In this document: piece by piece, positions 1 through 7,701 of the stretch | How positions within the stretch are numbered: the stretch's first letter is position 1 | Layout: the number at the start of each line of letters is the position of its first letter | Source of the DNA: an uncultured Campylobacter sp. | GTDB taxonomy: Bacteria > Campylobacterota > Campylobacteria > Campylobacterales > Campylobacteraceae | Length of the DNA stretch: 15,416 nucleotides | Direction of reading: 5' to 3' | Assembly: GCF_938030815.1 (NCBI RefSeq) | Contig: NZ_CALHII010000131.1 | Span: forward strand, 1 to 15,416 | Translations under genes and position numbers: made by a program | Notes under the pieces: model-generated | Database searches by the model: none | Seen by the model: only the letters and a program-made list of their open reading frames with translations | What the model was told of the DNA's origin: nothing

Positions 1-51
1 ATCGCAGCTCGTTTTTGCCGTCAAGGCTTCGGCGGCATTTATAATTTAAAT

Positions 52-67
52 TCCGTATTTTTACGGA
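52..67 (-). terminator. weak hairpin downstream of the AraC gene
   Basis: A small inverted repeat (TCCGTA, a 4-nt loop, TACGGA) lies about 90 nt past the stop codon of the AraC-type gene on the minus strand. It has only a short stem and no proper U-tract, so it may be a weak terminator or chance in AT-rich DNA. The rest of positions 1-155 shows only short open stretches at the window edge that I cannot assign. Confidence 0.2.
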
Positions 68-155
68 TCCCGGTTGCGATATAAAATTTTATGATGTTTT
101 GATATGCGGTTGTGAAAGGGCGCGGCTTATAAAAGATAGCCGATCGCAAGAAATT

Positions 156-1112
156 CTAATCCGAGTAGTAAAATTTTATATCCTTTTTCAGTTGCGTCGG
201 CAGTATATTAAATTTAGCCCTAAAAATTTTAGAAAAATGCGATAAATTATTGTATCCGACCATTTTAGCGGCTTCGTTTACGCTGATTTGATCTAGACTC
301 AATAGCTCTTTTGCAATTCCAAGCCGCTCATTTGTCAGCATCGCATAAATGGTCGTGCCAAAATATGCTTTAAAATCCCTTTTTAGTGCAAATTCATTCG
401 TGGCACAAAGACGAGCGAGCTCCTTAATGCTAGGTGGGTTTTGCATATTTTCAAGTAATATTTTCTTTGCTTTTTGGACTGTTTTTATGCCATTTTCATT
501 AAGACTAAGCGTATTTTTGGGCTCATTAAATTTATAAAAACTTTTATAAAGCATCTCTAAAATTTTACTTTCCATAAAAATTTCGCGCATTTTGCCGTCG
601 TATATCGCGGCATTTTCGAGCTCTTTAAGGATGATATTTTGCACGGCGCTTGTTTTAAATTTCTTCATGCAAACGGCTTGATCTAAATTCAAATTTTTTA
701 AAATTCCCAGCTCATTTGCAAAAGCGGTGCTAAGCGCTATGCATGAGCTTTTATAGTGTTTATTTTCAAGCTCGTGAACGCCACGCAATTTGCTTTGCAT
801 AGTTCCGAGCCAAAACTCACCTTTATTCAAGACGAACTGATCTTTATCCGATCTGAAGCAGATAGGATTTTCGCCCGTATTGAAAAATAAAAATGAATAG
901 CGGCTACCTCGCTCGTGGCGATGCAAAAGAAAATCTCTGCAAATTATATCGCTGCTATAATATCCTATCTCTCCGCCCGTATAAAAAGAGCTAAAGTTGA
1001 ATTTTATACTTTCGCTTTTAAGCTCGGTTTTGCTATACCTGCATTGCTTGGACGGCTCAATGTCGTTAGATATTTTTTGTAAAAAATCATCTAAACTTAT
1101 CTCTTTACTCAT
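156..1112 (-). CDS. AraC-family transcriptional regulator (PchR-like, likely siderophore receptor activator)
   Basis: A 318-residue DNA-binding regulator. The C-terminal third has the two helix-turn-helix units of the AraC family: the first at about residues 228-251 (SIKELARLCATNEFALKRDF), the second at about 277-301 (VNEAAKMVGYNNLSHFSKIF), followed by the usual hydrophobic/basic tail. The N-terminal 200 residues form the ligand-sensing half and show a short cupin-like stretch with His64 and His66. The ATG is preceded by AAAGGGAT at close spacing. It diverges from a TonB-dependent receptor with 109 bp between starts. This arrangement is typical of regulators such as PchR that sense a ferric siderophore and activate the neighbouring receptor; that role is inferred from context. 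The ligand cannot be read from sequence. The family call is firm, the siderophore role moderate. Confidence 0.93.
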   Translation of the reverse strand: MSKEISLDDFLQKISNDIEPSKQCRYSKTELKSESIKFNFSSFYTGGEIGYYSSDIICRDFLLHRHERGSRYSFLFFNTGENPICFRSDKDQFVLNKGEFWLGTMQSKLRGVHELENKHYKSSCIALSTAFANELGILKNLNLDQAVCMKKFKTSAVQNIILKELENAAIYDGKMREIFMESKILEMLYKSFYKFNEPKNTLSLNENGIKTVQKAKKILLENMQNPPSIKELARLCATNEFALKRDFKAYFGTTIYAMLTNERLGIAKELLSLDQISVNEAAKMVGYNNLSHFSKIFRAKFNILPTQLKKDIKFYYSD

Positions 1113-1115
1113 CTT

Positions 1116-1152
1116 ATCCCTTTAGCGTTTAAAAAAATCCCTCTACCGTTTA
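1116..1152. promoter_or_regulatory. tandem direct repeats, candidate AraC-family operator
   Basis: Two 16-bp copies, ATCCCTTTAGCGTTTA (1116-1131) and ATCCCTCTACCGTTTA (1137-1152), match at 14 of 16 positions and are offset by exactly 21 bp, two turns of the helix. AraC-type dimers bind same-orientation half sites with this spacing. The left copy overlaps the leader and Shine-Dalgarno of the AraC gene, which would allow autoregulation. The right copy ends 7 bp before a -35-like hexamer of the receptor promoter, a position that suits activation. The binding role is inferred. Confidence 0.6.
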
Positions 1153-1159
1153 GTATTTC

Positions 1160-1189
1160 TTGATAATGCATATCTTATTATAGTAAAAT
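1160..1189 (+). promoter_or_regulatory. sigma70-like promoter overlapped by a Fur-box-like sequence
   Basis: TTGATA at 1160-1165 and TAAAAT at 1184-1189 are separated by 18 bp and lie upstream of the receptor gene's GTG, leaving a leader of roughly 25-30 nt. The interval 1162-1180 begins GATAATG and matches the 19-bp Fur consensus at about 12 positions by my hand alignment. A Fur dimer there would cover the promoter spacer and block transcription when iron is plentiful. The Fur assignment is tentative because the region is AT-rich. Confidence 0.45.
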
Positions 1190-1221
1190 GAGTTTAAATT
1201 TTAATAAGAAAAGGGGCGTTT

Positions 1222-3192
1222 GTGCACGTAATATATAAATTATCGCTGATTGCTGCTATAGCGACAGCTGGAATATCGAGTGAGATAGAAAAACAAGGCA
1301 AAAGCGTAAATTTGGGTGAAATTACCGTAGTCAGTGCTACGGGCTATCGGCAAAATATTCAAGACGCACCCGCTTCTATCTCCGTTCTTACGCAAAAAGA
1401 GATACAAAAGCGCAACTATCAAGATATCTCCGCAATGCTAAAAGATTTGCCGAGTGCCTTTACCGCAACGCTAGGTGCTGCATCGAGAAAAGGCATAAGC
1501 CTAAGAGGTCTGTCTCAAAAGTATACAAAAATTTTAATCGACGGCAAGCCCGCGACCAGCGATAGCGCTTATAAAGGATTAAGAAGTATTGGCAGCAGTC
1601 AGAATTTCTTGCCTCCTGCAAATGCGATAGAGCGCATAGAGGTCATCCGCGGTCCTATGAGCTCGCTTTACGGCAGCGACGCTATGGGCGGAGTAATAAA
1701 TATCATCACCAAGGGCTTTTCAAATGAGCTTAGCGGCAATGTAAACGGATACTATACTTTCGCTAAAAAATCGCAAATAAAAGGTGATTATCAAACAGGT
1801 TTTTATCTAAACGGAGCTATCGTCCCGGACGTGCTAGGTATCGCACTTTACGGCAGATTTTTTGAAAAGATAGAGGACAAAGAGCCTTATGCGAATAGAA
1901 ATAATGAAGAGACGAATATGGGCGCAAAACTAATGTATAACGTAACGCAAAACGATGAGGTAGCGCTTGATTATCGTAAAGTAAATAATAAATTTAGGCG
2001 TACATACGGGCGTACGCGAACAACCTCGGGAGGCAATAACGATATTGCGAAAGAGGATATGAAAGGCTACACCGCAAGCCTGTCTCACCAGGGAAAATAC
2101 GATAAGTTTATGATAGATAGCTATGCAAATTACGATAGCATGAAAGAAAGCGGCGCCCAGGATCTGCGTCTTAGAACGACTACGCTAAATTCTAAAGGCT
2201 CATATTTTTTCGATTCAAATGCTTTGAGTTTGGGCGTGCAATACCGAAGCGAGAGATTAAACGAAGCCGCTACTACCGCAGATGAGGCAAATGTCAAAAG
2301 ATGGGATTATTCGATCTACGGCGAGGATGATTTTTATCTAACTGATGATTTAACGTTAACCGGCGGAATCAGATATAACCGTGATAAGGACTATGGCGGC
2401 CATATATCTCCGCGCGCTTATGCCGTTTATCGTTTAAACGAAAGCTTTTCTATTAAAGGCGGCGTTTCGACGGGATATTCAACTCCGGATATTAAGCAGC
2501 GTAGCGAGGGCCTTGCCCTGCCATTTGCAGGAGGCCAGGGAGCGCAGATCGGTAGAAGCTCTCTGAAGCCTGAAAGTAGCATAAGTTACGAAGGCGGGTT
2601 TTCTTACGACGATAACGATAAATTTAACTTTAGCGCTACTGCGTTTTATACCGAAATCAAAGATGGAATTTCTACCAAATTGATTTGCCGTCCAAGACCG
2701 GGAAATCCTTGCGTGCATAACGGCAAAACTTACAGGCGCGGTATTTGGGACACTATAAATATCGGAGAAGCCGAGGTTAGGGGTCTAGAGCTAAGTAGCG
2801 ATTATCAAATTTTAGATAATTTGAAGCTGCATGCAAACTACGCCTATACGAAATCCGAGCAAAAAACGGGTAGCGAGAAGGGCAAAACCTTAAATAATTT
2901 TCCAATCCATTCGGTAAAGCTAGGATTTGATTACGACGTAAGCTCCAAGCTAAACTTATGGTCGCAAATAAATTATTATAGTAGGACGCGCGATAGCCTA
3001 AGCTACGATGAGGATATCCGCTCATACACGCTTTTCGATCTGGGCGCGAGCTATAAAGTCACAAAAGACGCAAGTTTAAATTTTACGCTTTATAACATAT
3101 TCAACGAATTCGTACTAACGCGCTCGGGAAATTACCAAATGATGGTCGTAGACGGGATGAAGGCGCAGGTTGGATTTAACGTGAACTTTTAA
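1222..3192 (+). CDS. TonB-dependent outer-membrane receptor (ferric-siderophore type)
   Basis: A 656-residue outer-membrane gated channel that imports an iron complex using TonB energy. The start is a GTG, supported by AAGGGG five nt upstream; I see no better ATG. Residues 1-20 form a signal peptide with a hydrophobic core. A TonB-box-like EITVVSA is at 33-39, and the plug domain follows (about 45-165), ending in the characteristic IERIEVIRGPMSSLYGSDAM and GGVINIIT. The rest is the beta-barrel, with the expected TonB-receptor C-terminus finishing in Phe (GFNVNF). A Cys pair sits in an extracellular-loop-like segment (LICRPRPGNPC), as in FepA/CirA-type receptors for catecholate siderophores. 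Length is normal for the family. The PepSY protein follows after 49 nt, probably in one operon. The substrate is not determinable here. Confidence 0.95.
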   Translation: MHVIYKLSLIAAIATAGISSEIEKQGKSVNLGEITVVSATGYRQNIQDAPASISVLTQKEIQKRNYQDISAMLKDLPSAFTATLGAASRKGISLRGLSQKYTKILIDGKPATSDSAYKGLRSIGSSQNFLPPANAIERIEVIRGPMSSLYGSDAMGGVINIITKGFSNELSGNVNGYYTFAKKSQIKGDYQTGFYLNGAIVPDVLGIALYGRFFEKIEDKEPYANRNNEETNMGAKLMYNVTQNDEVALDYRKVNNKFRRTYGRTRTTSGGNNDIAKEDMKGYTASLSHQGKYDKFMIDSYANYDSMKESGAQDLRLRTTTLNSKGSYFFDSNALSLGVQYRSERLNEAATTADEANVKRWDYSIYGEDDFYLTDDLTLTGGIRYNRDKDYGGHISPRAYAVYRLNESFSIKGGVSTGYSTPDIKQRSEGLALPFAGGQGAQIGRSSLKPESSISYEGGFSYDDNDKFNFSATAFYTEIKDGISTKLICRPRPGNPCVHNGKTYRRGIWDTINIGEAEVRGLELSSDYQILDNLKLHANYAYTKSEQKTGSEKGKTLNNFPIHSVKLGFDYDVSSKLNLWSQINYYSRTRDSLSYDEDIRSYTLFDLGASYKVTKDASLNFTLYNIFNEFVLTRSGNYQMMVVDGMKAQVGFNVNF

Positions 3193-3241
3193 ATTCGCGG
3201 CGCATAAATTTCGTCCGCGGATTTAAAATTTAAGGAAATTA

Positions 3242-4387
3242 ATGGCGATTCTAAAAAGGAAAAAATTTTGGTTCAACGTCCATCTTGTTTTGACGCTTAT
3301 GTGTTGCGTGCCAATCTTAATCGTAGCCCTTAGCGGCGCTATTATCTCGTATCATGATGAGATTATAGATGCGTTAAATCAAAGCAAATCTTTCGTGAGC
3401 CCGAGCGAAAAAGACGCTCTTAAGCCCGCCAAAATTTTAAATATTTTCAGAAAAGTCAAGCCTGGTTTTACGCTCAGTTATTATAGGATTCCTCACAATA
3501 AAAATGAGGCGATTAGGCTTTCTGGTACAGATTCTAGCGGCGAGTTTAAATCATATTTTATAGATCCTTATAGCGGCGAAATTACTTCGGAAAACATAGG
3601 CGATACGTTTATCGGCGTAATGCTAAACCTACATACCAATCTGGGATTCGGGCTAAGCAAAAACGAAACTCTGCGGTTAATAGGCAAAAATATTGTGGCG
3701 CTTAGCACGGTTATGTTTATTTTGGTCTTAATTTCAGGCGTGGTGATCTATTATCCTAGCTTTAGAGGAAAGATTTTACGCGCATTTAGGATAAATTTTA
3801 AAGCGAGAGGTTACACGTTTTTATATAGCATGCATGGCGCAGTCGGAGTTTTGCTGCTGCCCGTTTTGCTTACGATAAGCGCTAGCGGGCTTTATTGGTC
3901 GTATGATTGGATAGCCAAAATCACCAACAGAGCGCTAGGTGAAAAGGAAATTTTTAGAAAAACGAGCTTTACCGAAGTGCGAGGATTTTCGCTTGAGGAT
4001 GAAGATAAAATTTTAAATTTGCAGACGGCATTTGATATTTTTAAGCGCGAACGCGGTGAAAACTACGAATTCTTTAACATCATCGCTCAAAAAGATGGAG
4101 AAAATTTTATGATCTTTTATTTCGATAAAGGCGAAAAGAGCGAAGAGCATATGAATACGATGAGTATAAACGTTAAAAAGGGCATCTTGCGGCATGCTCG
4201 CTATGATGATGCGAAAAGCACCATGCCGCGCCCTTTTACTATACATAAAGCCGTTTTGAGCGTGCATTCGGGCTATATCTTTGGCGAGGCGGGTAAGTTC
4301 TTATTTTGCGTAGCGGCAATTTCAGTGTTATTTTTTATAGTTACGGGATTTTGGATGAGCATAAAAAGAATTTATAAGAAAAGATAA
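3242..4387 (+). CDS. PepSY-domain inner-membrane protein (PepSY_TM, putative ferric-siderophore reductase)
   Basis: A 381-residue membrane protein of the PepSY-associated TM family. Four hydrophobic segments are visible: about 15-37, 148-172, 195-218 and 353-375, with PepSY-like periplasmic segments between them (about 50-120 and 245-330). Histidines near membrane boundaries (His14, His37, His131 in LHTNLGFG, His198 in MHGAVG, His335 and His342) are candidate haem or metal ligands. Members such as FoxB/PiuB-like proteins sit beside TonB receptors and are thought to release iron from siderophores by reduction at the inner membrane. That role fits here, 49 nt behind a receptor gene, but is inferred. 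AAGGAAATTA precedes the ATG. The gene is complete and followed by a small terminator. Confidence 0.88.
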   Translation: MAILKRKKFWFNVHLVLTLMCCVPILIVALSGAIISYHDEIIDALNQSKSFVSPSEKDALKPAKILNIFRKVKPGFTLSYYRIPHNKNEAIRLSGTDSSGEFKSYFIDPYSGEITSENIGDTFIGVMLNLHTNLGFGLSKNETLRLIGKNIVALSTVMFILVLISGVVIYYPSFRGKILRAFRINFKARGYTFLYSMHGAVGVLLLPVLLTISASGLYWSYDWIAKITNRALGEKEIFRKTSFTEVRGFSLEDEDKILNLQTAFDIFKRERGENYEFFNIIAQKDGENFMIFYFDKGEKSEEHMNTMSINVKKGILRHARYDDAKSTMPRPFTIHKAVLSVHSGYIFGEAGKFLFCVAAISVLFFIVTGFWMSIKRIYKKR

Positions 4388-4446
4388 ATCTACGAATTCA
4401 AAGCGGAGAGGTAGCTTATCCGCGGCGTAAATTTAAAATTTTATCC

Positions 4447-4466
4447 GAAGCGGTATCGCTTCTTTT
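4447..4466 (+). terminator. Rho-independent terminator of the receptor-PepSY operon
   Basis: GAAGCG, a GTAT loop, CGCTTC and then TTTT form a compact hairpin plus T-run about 60 nt after the PepSY stop codon. The stem is short (6 bp) but has the right layout and sits between converging genes. Confidence 0.5.
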
Positions 4467-4576
4467 CAGTTAATAAAATTTTATATACAGCGCTTTGAAA
4501 TACTGCGTGCAGAGTCTTTGTGGACCTTGTGCCGCATCTTGATTTTGTTAAATTTGCTTCGGCGTTTCAACCGCGC

Positions 4577-5509
4577 TCATTTGCCGCTCATAAAATCCCT
4601 AATATTTTGCGCGATCATCTTTATCAGCCATTTGCGAGCCTCGACGCTCGCCCATGCGATGTGGGGCGTGATGACGACGTTGCGGCGATTTTTCACGCGC
4701 AAAAGCGGATGATCCGCCCTCATCGGCTCTGTTTGCAGCACGTCAAGCGCCGTGCGCAAGCCTCGCTCGTCCACGGCACGAGCCAGCGCCTCCTCATCCA
4801 CGATGCCGCCGCGGCCGAAATTCATCAAGATCGCTCCCTCTTTCATCTTTGCAAGCTCCGCCTCGCCGATCAATCCCGCCGTTTTTTCATTTAGCGGAGC
4901 GTGGATCGAGATGATGTCGCATGCCCTCAAAAGTGCGTCCAGGCTCACTTTGGCAAACTCGCCGTTGTCGTTCGCGCCGCTAGTGGAGTAGTATCTCACG
5001 TTCGCGCCGAACGCGGCGGCGATGCGGGCGACCTTTGCGCCGATCTGTCCAAGCCCGATGACGCCGAATTCTTTGCCGTAAATTTCGCTGATCGGCGCGT
5101 CAATGTGTGTAAAAATTTCGCTCTCGCACCATTTGCCGCTGCTGCCGTAATCCGCGTAGTATCCGAGCGCGTTGGTTAGCGCGAACAGCGACGCGAAGGT
5201 CTGCTGCACGACGCTGTTCGTCGAATAGCCGGCTACGTTTTTCACCGCGATGCCGCGAGCCTGCGCGGCCTGCATGTCGATGTTATTCGTGCCCGTGGCG
5301 CTTACGCAGATCAGCTTAAGCGCGGTTTGCGCCATGATCTCGTCCGTGATTAGGACTTTGTTGGTTATGACGACGTCCGCATCGGCTAGACGCTGCGCGG
5401 TTTGCGCGGGCTCGGTCATCTCGTAGCTTTCAAACTCGCCTAAGCTCGCAATCTCGCTAAGATCGGCATCGCTTCCCAGCGTCGCGGCATCCAAACATAC
5501 GATTTTCAT
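4577..5509 (-). CDS. NAD-dependent D-2-hydroxyacid dehydrogenase (Cj0373-like)
   Basis: A 310-residue cytosolic oxidoreductase that interconverts a 2-keto acid and a D-2-hydroxy acid using NAD(H). The Rossmann nucleotide-binding motif GLGQIG is at residues 152-157. The catalytic triad of the family is visible: Arg233 in NFGRGGIVDEEAL, Glu261 in DVLQTEP and His283 in TPHIAWAS. SATGTNNID (70-78) is the substrate-domain signature seen in glycerate/hydroxypyruvate reductase types. Length is normal and the ATG is preceded by AAAGGGGAAAAT. It is the last gene of a minus-strand block in the same order as C. jejuni Cj0371-Cj0373 (from memory), but here a 635-bp gap separates it from the ATP-grasp gene, so it probably has its own promoter. 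The exact substrate (hydroxypyruvate, glyoxylate or other) is not clear. Confidence 0.93.
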   Translation of the reverse strand: MKIVCLDAATLGSDADLSEIASLGEFESYEMTEPAQTAQRLADADVVITNKVLITDEIMAQTALKLICVSATGTNNIDMQAAQARGIAVKNVAGYSTNSVVQQTFASLFALTNALGYYADYGSSGKWCESEIFTHIDAPISEIYGKEFGVIGLGQIGAKVARIAAAFGANVRYYSTSGANDNGEFAKVSLDALLRACDIISIHAPLNEKTAGLIGEAELAKMKEGAILMNFGRGGIVDEEALARAVDERGLRTALDVLQTEPMRADHPLLRVKNRRNVVITPHIAWASVEARKWLIKMIAQNIRDFMSGK

Positions 5510-6144
5510 ATTTTCCCCTTTGCGTTTTAAAATTTTAAGCCGCAGCCGCGCGGCTAAATTTAGCCGCTAAATTCCGTCGTGCGATCGGAAGCACGGCGTC
5601 TAAACGGCAAAATTTTAACTCTGCAAATTTAGCTATTGCGGAAATTTGCTCGCGAGATTTTGCTATTGCAAAATTTACTCTCGCAAAATTTAACTATCGC
5701 GAATTCTGCCATTGCGAAATTTAATGATTGCAGCGGGCGGGGCGTTAAATTTTAAAATTCCAATTCATGTCAAAGCGAGCGGTAAATTTTTACCGCCGCT
5801 GAAATCTGCGTCTAAATTTAAAATTTCAATTTGCGCCGAAGCGAGAGATAAATTTTTGTCGCTCGCGTGTAAATTTTAAAATTTAGCTCGCGCAAACCTT
5901 GCTCTGTACGAAATTTCAACTTACGCAAATTTAACTTGCGCGAAATTTATCCGCGCAGAATTTTGGTTGCGACGCTACGTTAAATTTTACCGTAGTCTCC
6001 TAGCGTTAAATTTTACTGCCAAGCGACAAATTTGCCGTTGCCACCGAGCGATAAAATTTACCGCGGCGAGAGCCTTGCCGCCAAAGTTATCGCGAAGAGC
6101 CGCCGCCCTAAAATTTCTCAAATTTTATAAAATTCGCCGCGCCG
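5510..6144. repeat. 635-bp gene-free interval with degenerate repeats
   Basis: No convincing gene is visible on either strand. The interval is built from recurring AAATTT words alternating with GCG-rich words. A CTATTGCG-like word recurs at 5633, 5663, 5694 and 5709, about 30 then 15 bp apart. A longer imperfect direct repeat has copies starting at 5754 and 5820 (66 bp apart), both containing AAGCGAG followed by TAAATTTTT. Each copy holds an inverted repeat: a perfect one, GCGGTAAA-tt-TTTACCGC, at 5779-5796, and an imperfect one at 5841-5866. Promoter sequences for the dehydrogenase gene must lie in its left end, but I could not pick one. Confidence 0.55.
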
Positions 6145-7329
6145 CTACTTTGCATCCTCGATGTAGTGCCCCACAAATTTTGAGAGATTATCAAGTATCT
6201 CGCCGCCCTTGCGGAAGCCTAGCGCGCAGCCTTCGTATGCGAAAAATACCCCCGCTTGGTAGCTCTGGGCGCGCTCGTCTTTGTTTAGCTCGTAAAATTC
6301 CTGATACAAAAATTTCTGATTTCCGTAGTCGCCGCCGTTTTCCTCTATCTTTCTGCCGTCGGCGTCGAAAATCGCCACATTCGCCCCCTCGCGCGCCAAA
6401 AACGGCTTTTTGATCATCTTTTTGCCGATGATCGGCGAAAAGGAGCTTTGCAGCAGCAGCGGGTGGTTCGGATAGAGATCCCACAGGATTTTCATAATCC
6501 CTTTGCTTTGGAAAAGCAGCGTGTATGCGGGGTTTAGGATGATCGCCTTTTGATTTTGCACGATGTTTTTTAAGATGAGCGCAAGCTCGCCCTCCTCGAT
6601 CGCGATCACTTCCCAAGGGATGAGCTTGAACCAATACTCGTAGTTTTCGCCCTCAAAAAACACACCCTCTTCGTCGTTAAATTCCACCTCGTCCACGTAG
6701 GCAAAGCGCGTCTTAAAGCCCGCATCCTCCGCGGTCTGCTGCAAAAGCTTCGTCGTCTTTTCATCCTCGACATTGCCCGCGACGCTGCTAAATAGAATTT
6801 TCCACCCCTCGTAAAATTTAGAAAAATCGCTTAGCTCGCCGTCAAGTACCACGAGCCGCTTGAAATTATCGCGCAGCGCGTCGTAGAGGTCGTTGAACTG
6901 GCTCGCCTCGTCCATGCCGTTTTCTTTCAGCATCGCCCACTGGATGATTGCCGTCTCAAACACCGCCGTGGGCGTGTCGGCGTTAAATTCTATCAGCTTG
7001 ATCGGCTTGCCGTCCAGCCCGCCCGCGAAATCGAAGCGCCCGTATAGGTGCCAGTGCACCTCGTTTTCCCAGCTTTGTTTGATGAGATCTACGAGGTTGA
7101 AGGGGATGCCGAGCTCGTGGAAGAGGTTGTTGTCGATGACGTGCTGCGCGGCTGTGACAAACATCTCGTATAGCTCGTTTGCGGCCTCATAATACGCATC
7201 CGCCTCCGCAGCGCTCACGCGCACGATCTCGTCGCTAACGTAAGGAGTCTCGTCTGCGTCCGTGTGCCAGTAAAAGCCGAGCTTTTCGAGATATTCGTTG
7301 CTTAACGGCGTTATCTTTTTTAGTTGCAT
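6145..7329 (-). CDS. glutathionylspermidine-synthase-like ATP-grasp ligase (Cj0372 / YgiC-like)
   Basis: A 394-residue member of the GSP-synthase C-terminal-domain family: ATP-grasp enzymes that activate a carboxylate with ATP and join it to an amine. Family landmarks are FNADTPTAVFE around residues 115-125, the FKLIPWE stretch at 234-240, and the nucleotide-binding KKPFLAREGANV at 307-318 near the end. There is no N-terminal amidase domain, so it resembles E. coli YgiC/YjfC rather than full GspS, and glutathione-spermidine chemistry should not be assumed. Its true substrate is unknown. AAAGGATAAAA precedes the ATG. It lies downstream of the UPF0323 lipoprotein gene, a pairing also found in C. 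jejuni and similar to ygiB-ygiC of E. coli (from memory). It is probably cytosolic, with no membrane segment. Confidence 0.9.
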   Translation of the reverse strand: MQLKKITPLSNEYLEKLGFYWHTDADETPYVSDEIVRVSAAEADAYYEAANELYEMFVTAAQHVIDNNLFHELGIPFNLVDLIKQSWENEVHWHLYGRFDFAGGLDGKPIKLIEFNADTPTAVFETAIIQWAMLKENGMDEASQFNDLYDALRDNFKRLVVLDGELSDFSKFYEGWKILFSSVAGNVEDEKTTKLLQQTAEDAGFKTRFAYVDEVEFNDEEGVFFEGENYEYWFKLIPWEVIAIEEGELALILKNIVQNQKAIILNPAYTLLFQSKGIMKILWDLYPNHPLLLQSSFSPIIGKKMIKKPFLAREGANVAIFDADGRKIEENGGDYGNQKFLYQEFYELNKDERAQSYQAGVFFAYEGCALGFRKGGEILDNLSKFVGHYIEDAK

Positions 7330-7701
7330 TTTTATCCTTTTTTTAAAATTTTAACTCATTTGTGCCGCGATCTTTGCGGCTTTTGCTAGTTTTAATGCGC
7401 ATACGGCTTCGCGTAAATTTAAAGCGCGCAAGACGCAAGGCAAAATTTAATTAGCCGTAGATCATATGCGGCGATCATGTGTAAATTTAAGCCGCTCGAA
7501 AAGATACTCGCGGCTAAATTTAAACGGCGCGCTTGCGGTGTGGACCGGGCGTCGTCGTAAGAGCGATAAAATTTAGCTGAATTTTACAGCGCGTTTTTGA
7601 AAAATCTGCGTCAAATCAATGCTAAATTCGCGCAAATTTTAAAATTCTACGCTCTAAATTTAAACTCGCCGCGCAGAGCCGCCGTATGTTTCAAAGCGCG
7701 C
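7330..7701 (-). other. 372-bp gene-free interval with a hairpin
   Basis: No gene is seen between the lipoprotein and the ATP-grasp gene, although the two are thought to work together. A hairpin is present at 7483-7521: AAATTTA-a-GCCGC pairs with GCGGC-TAAATTT around a 14-nt loop (one bulged A). It has no T-run in the minus direction, so it could be an RNA processing or stability element rather than a terminator. The remainder is AAATTT-rich spacer like that at 5510-6144. Confidence 0.4.

Noticed and set aside
4518..5179. Several plus-strand open frames opposite the D-2-hydroxyacid dehydrogenase
   Set aside because: They are antisense to a gene with intact catalytic motifs, lack good ribosome binding sites and show no recognisable protein pattern.
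5630..5720. Possible CRISPR-like or tandem repeat array
   Set aside because: Repeat words are short, diverged and unevenly spaced, with no unique spacers of constant length and no cas genes.
5967..6634. Arg/Ala-rich open frames on both strands over the 3' end of the ATP-grasp gene
   Set aside because: Composition is typical of alternate frames in GC-rich coding DNA. The true frame shows the family motifs through to its stop codon.
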